From JAOUEA01 sp963810915 (GTDB lineage Bacteria; Actinomycetota; UBA4738; HRBIN12), in assembly GCA_963810915.1 (NCBI GenBank), contig CAWEPH010000004.1, positions 1 through 64,000 on the forward strand: a stretch of DNA of 64,000 bases, in the 5' to 3' direction. This document shows, piece by piece, positions 61,392 to 64,000 of the stretch. Position 1 is the first letter of the stretch, and every line of letters starts with the position of its first letter. The position numbers were made by a program, and so were the translations under genes. The notes beneath the pieces were generated by a model. The model searched no databases, was not told the DNA's origin, and worked only from the letters and a program-made list of their open reading frames with translations.

Positions 61392-62129
61392 ATGGGAATG
61401 GCTGCTGAGACTGCGACGATCGTGCTCGTTCACGGTGCCTGGGCTGACGCGACGGGCTTCGATGCGGAGATCCGCGCCTTGCAGGGTCGTGGGCACACCG
61501 CGATCGGGTTCGGCAACCCGCTTCGCGATCTCGCCGGCGACGCCGCCTATCTCGCCGCGTTCTTGCGCACCCTTAGCGGTCCGATCGTGCTCGTCGGCCA
61601 CTCCTACGGCGGCAATGTCATCTCCACCGCCGCCATCGGAAACGATCAGGTGAAGGCGCTCGTCTATCTCAACGGTTGGATGTGCGACGTGGGCGAGAGC
61701 CAGCAGCAGCTCCTCGAGAAGTTTGAGGGCAGCCTCGTGGGGCCTTCGATCAGGCCCGTTCCGTTCACCAACCCGGACGGCAGCGAGGGCACCGACCTGT
61801 ACCTCGCCCCCGAGGCATTCCGCGAGGCCTTCGCCGCCGATGTCGATCCTGAGACGGCCGCCGTGATGGCGGCGGCGCAGCGGCCATACGCGGCAGCCGC
61901 GTTCGCAGCAACGCCGTCGGCTCCTCCAGCGTGGAACACACTGCCGTGCTGGTATCTGCTCGGTACCGAGGACAAGGCGATCCCGCCGGAGCTCCAGCGC
62001 TACATGGCTGAGCGTGCCGAGGCGACGATCGTGGAGGTGCCGGCTTCGCACGTCTCGTTCGTGTCCCAGCCCGAGGCCGCGACCCAGCTCATCCTGCAGG
62101 CGGTCGAGGCGACCGCCGGGGCCGGCTAA
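61392..62129 (+). CDS. Alpha/beta-hydrolase (salicylate-esterase / RsbQ-like type)
   Basis: A 245-residue cytosolic alpha/beta-hydrolase. ATG 61392 or 61398 is the start; the upstream GGGGCGG suits the latter. Core: TIVLVHGAWADATGFDAEIR (oxyanion HG-W), IVLVGHSYGGNVISTAAIGN with the nucleophile Ser, a helical lid (VDPETAAVMAAAQRPYAAAA), CWYLLGTEDKAIPPELQRYM with the acid and VPASHVSFVSQPEAATQLIL with the His. This compact group includes plant-type methylesterase homologues and acts on small esters. Convergent with the next gene. Confidence 0.88.
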   Translation: MGMAAETATIVLVHGAWADATGFDAEIRALQGRGHTAIGFGNPLRDLAGDAAYLAAFLRTLSGPIVLVGHSYGGNVISTAAIGNDQVKALVYLNGWMCDVGESQQQLLEKFEGSLVGPSIRPVPFTNPDGSEGTDLYLAPEAFREAFAADVDPETAAVMAAAQRPYAAAAFAATPSAPPAWNTLPCWYLLGTEDKAIPPELQRYMAERAEATIVEVPASHVSFVSQPEAATQLILQAVEATAGAG

Positions 62130-62183
62130 CGCGCCCATCGACAACGGTCGGACACCGGTTCCTCCGGCCCCCGATGATCTATG

Positions 62184-62804
62184 TCACGTGTTCATGTCGA
62201 CCGTGGCCGTTCCGTACTGCGGGCGCCCGGTGGGCCGGTAGACCTGGATCGTCACACCGCTCGGGGTGGCCCGCGATTCGACCAGTTCGAGCGCCCTGTC
62301 CCGGCCGGTGTCAGGGAACAGCCGCGTGCCCTGGCCGACGACCACGGGGAAGGTGAACAGGTTCATCTCGTCGACAAGGTCGTTGTCGAGCAGCCACCGG
62401 AACAGGGCGCCGCTGCCGTGCACCTGCAGCTCGCGTCCCGGCTTGGCTTTCAGCTCGCGGACGGCGGCCGCGAGATCACCGGAGAGGACGGTCGTGTTCG
62501 TCCACCGCGGGTCGGTGAGTGTGGTCGATGCCACGTACTTGGGCTTCGTGTGCAACGCCGTCCAGATCGGGCTGTCGCCCGGATCGTCCCACGTTCCCCA
62601 GGAGCCGGCGAAGATCTCGTAGGTCCGCCGGCCGAACAGGAACGCGTCGGCGCGCTGGTAGATCTCGTCCATGACCGTCCCGGCTTCGTTGTCGAAGTGG
62701 GCCCATCCGCCGCGCTCGAATACGCCGCGCTCGTCCTCCTCCGGCCCGCCGGGCCCCTGCATCACTCCGTCAACGGAGACCTGCGTGGTGGTCGTCAGCT
62801 TCAT
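62184..62804 (-). CDS. RibD C-terminal / dihydrofolate-reductase-fold protein, copy B
   Basis: A 206-residue near twin of the 26961-27569 protein: the first 90 residues are almost identical (MKLTTTTQVSVDGVMQGPGG, TYEIFAGSWGTWDDPGDSPI), most changes are between residues 90 and 120 and near the C-terminus, and copy B has a few extra end residues. Both keep the NADPH-side VVVGQGTRLFPD. The DNA is also highly similar, so this is a recent duplication or a transferred second allele. Substrate unknown. Confidence 0.88.
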   Translation of the reverse strand: MKLTTTTQVSVDGVMQGPGGPEEDERGVFERGGWAHFDNEAGTVMDEIYQRADAFLFGRRTYEIFAGSWGTWDDPGDSPIWTALHTKPKYVASTTLTDPRWTNTTVLSGDLAAAVRELKAKPGRELQVHGSGALFRWLLDNDLVDEMNLFTFPVVVGQGTRLFPDTGRDRALELVESRATPSGVTIQVYRPTGRPQYGTATVDMNT

Positions 62805-62929
62805 GACCGCGGTTCCCTTCTCGTTGGTTGGTCGGCACCCTCATCATCCCCGGGTCGATTCGCTCGACTCTCACGCTGCAAGGTACCCCCGCATGTTCTC
62901 CCGCGTGATTGGGGCGGCGGCACGGCCTT

Positions 62930-63823
62930 TCAGCCAGCAGCCACTCCACAAGGCACCCTGGCGCCGGATATGAAGCTCTGATTCGCCCCCGACCCGTCCA
63001 GGTTCGCTCGTCCGATCGTAGTTCCGCTCGGCGCCATCCACGCACCGGGGTTGGCCCAGTAGATATGCGAGCCATCGACCGCGACCCCGCATGGGTTGTC
63101 TGCACCGGAGATGAAGCTCTGGTTCACGCCCGTGCCATCGAGGTTGGCCCGCCCGATCGTGTCCCCGGCGGACCAATAGATGTAAGAGGCGTTGACGGCA
63201 ACCCCTTGGGCAGGCCCGGAAGTCATGATGAACGCACGAACGACCCCTGAGCCATCCAGATTCGCACGACCGATGGTTCCATCCCCCCAGTTGGCCCAAT
63301 AGATGTGGGAGGAATCGACGGCGAGGCCACTCGGAGTGTTTGCACCGGAGATGAAGCTCTGGTTCACGCCCGAGCCGTCGAGGTTGGCCCGCCCGATCGT
63401 CGTGCCGCCGCCGCCGCTCTCGCCCGTGTTGGCCCAGTAGATATCCGAGCCATCGACCGCGACCCCGCATGGGTTGTCTGCGCCGGAGATGAAGCTCTGG
63501 TTCACGCCCGAGCCGTCGAGGTTGGCACGTCCTATCGTGGTGCCTCCCTCATTCGCCCAGAACACGTACTTACCCTGAACGGCCACCCCACAGGACCTGT
63601 TGGCACCGACGATGAAGTTCTGCGTTGAAGCGCTTCCGTCGAGATTCGCTCCACCGACGGTTGTTCCGCGGTCATTTCCCCAGAAGAGGTGAGGCTGGCC
63701 TGACGACAGAGGCGTGGGCTTCGGGGACGGCGAAGAGCTGCAGGCCGAGGCCACCAGCGTCAGAGCCAGTGCGGCGCCGACGCTCATCATCCACCGGCCT
63801 GGTGTTGCACCATTGAGGGCCAT
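62930..63823 (-). CDS. YWTD-repeat (LDL-receptor-like propeller) lipoprotein
   Basis: A 297-residue exported protein: signal peptide with lipobox (VGAALALTLVASACSSS, Cys about residue 28), Pro/Ser linker, then six near-identical repeats of about 40 residues, each built as TIGRANLDGSGVNQSFISGA, then DNPCGVAVDGSHIYWAN. The Y-W-x-N strand marks a six-bladed propeller. A free Cys in most blades (P-C-G-V-A-V) is unusual and may allow disulphides or metal binding. The repeats are also close at the DNA level, which points to recent internal duplication. Confidence 0.85.
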   Translation of the reverse strand: MALNGATPGRWMMSVGAALALTLVASACSSSPSPKPTPLSSGQPHLFWGNDRGTTVGGANLDGSASTQNFIVGANRSCGVAVQGKYVFWANEGGTTIGRANLDGSGVNQSFISGADNPCGVAVDGSDIYWANTGESGGGGTTIGRANLDGSGVNQSFISGANTPSGLAVDSSHIYWANWGDGTIGRANLDGSGVVRAFIMTSGPAQGVAVNASYIYWSAGDTIGRANLDGTGVNQSFISGADNPCGVAVDGSHIYWANPGAWMAPSGTTIGRANLDGSGANQSFISGARVPCGVAAG

Positions 63824-63904
63824 GGCCTGCCGAATCTAGCATTGGACCCTCAAGGACGCGAGTCGTCGCCGAGGGCCGCAAGTGTCTCCCAGTGACGTGC
63901 GCGC

Positions 63905-64000
63905 GGCACGGCCTGGCCCTTTCGAATCCGCCCAGGCGATCCGTAACGCGGTCGGCGACCTCGGCGTACAGATCCGCGCCGGCTGCCACATCGGCGAGGT
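63905..64000 (+). pseudogene. Fragment of a class III cyclase domain at the window edge
   Basis: The frame reads PFESAQAIRNAVGDLGVQIR and AGCHIGEV before the window ends, matching the middle of the cyclase domains elsewhere here (for example AVRCGQAIAASVRDLGIQIR and AGVHTGEV at 54 kb). The preceding sequence (from about 63840) does not supply the first half of the domain, so it is probably a truncated gene that continues to the right. Confidence 0.55.

Noticed and set aside
61146..62144. Long minus-strand frame opposite the alpha/beta-hydrolase at 61392
   Set aside because: Arg/Gly/His-rich composition without motifs; the plus strand has a complete hydrolase with its triad.

Overview
The window is GC-rich DNA that reads like an uncultivated soil or aquatic Actinomycetota genome. 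The support is: Crp/Fnr and ECF (SigE-type) regulators, a deazaflavin (F420)-dependent nitroreductase relative, many class III nucleotide cyclases (some fused to alpha/beta-hydrolase domains, as in mycobacterial Rv1900c), secreted PD40/RCC1/YWTD propeller proteins, and frequent GTG/TTG starts with GGAGG ribosome-binding sites. No rRNA, complete tRNA, CRISPR array or intact transposase or integrase was seen. The genus cannot be named from the sequence alone.

Layout. 0-8 kb: a minus-strand operon of a sigma-70-like gene, an unknown gene, a SNF2/RapA-type helicase and a short Hsp70-family ATPase, followed by small unknown genes; nearly every gene here is broken by frameshifts. 8-17 kb: sulfatase, transglutaminase-like lipoprotein, GNAT enzyme, alpha/beta hydrolase, RCC1-repeat secreted protein and a B12-binding radical SAM enzyme, with fragments of a second sulfatase and an amidase. 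17-29 kb: small proteins, a methyltransferase, a cyclase with an N-terminal regulatory region, Crp/Fnr, a run of very small ORFs, an excisionase remnant, and a 3' tRNA fragment that looks like an attachment-site scar. 29-44.7 kb: a well-preserved stretch with a hydrolase-cyclase fusion, CPA1 antiporter, GrpB, metallo-hydrolase, two RibD/DHFR-fold proteins (counting the one at 27 kb), a heterodimeric ABC exporter, a membrane cyclase and an osmoprotectant-type binding protein. 44.9-48 kb: a heavily frameshifted cyclase-propeller-peptide-binding fusion. 48-64 kb: MsrB, two ECF sigma / membrane propeller operons, a second hydrolase-cyclase fusion, several gene fragments, a near duplicate of the 27-kb RibD/DHFR gene, a YWTD-repeat lipoprotein, and a cyclase fragment at the right edge.

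Common themes. (1) Signalling: five cyclase genes and two cyclase-gene fragments lie in 64 kb, together with a Crp/Fnr regulator, and the two hydrolase-fused cyclases appear to have lost the hydrolase nucleophile. (2) Envelope sensing: ECF sigma genes are followed by membrane-anchored or secreted propeller-type proteins. (3) Genome decay and rearrangement: truncated genes occur beside several families of short dispersed repeats, mainly a GACACACGGTCATCTG family, a roughly 85-bp three-copy family near 55-58 kb and a roughly 100-bp duplicated leader near 51 kb. Frameshifts are concentrated at 0-8, 45.9-48 and 59.4-60 kb and could be real decay or uncorrected read indels; the sequence alone cannot decide.
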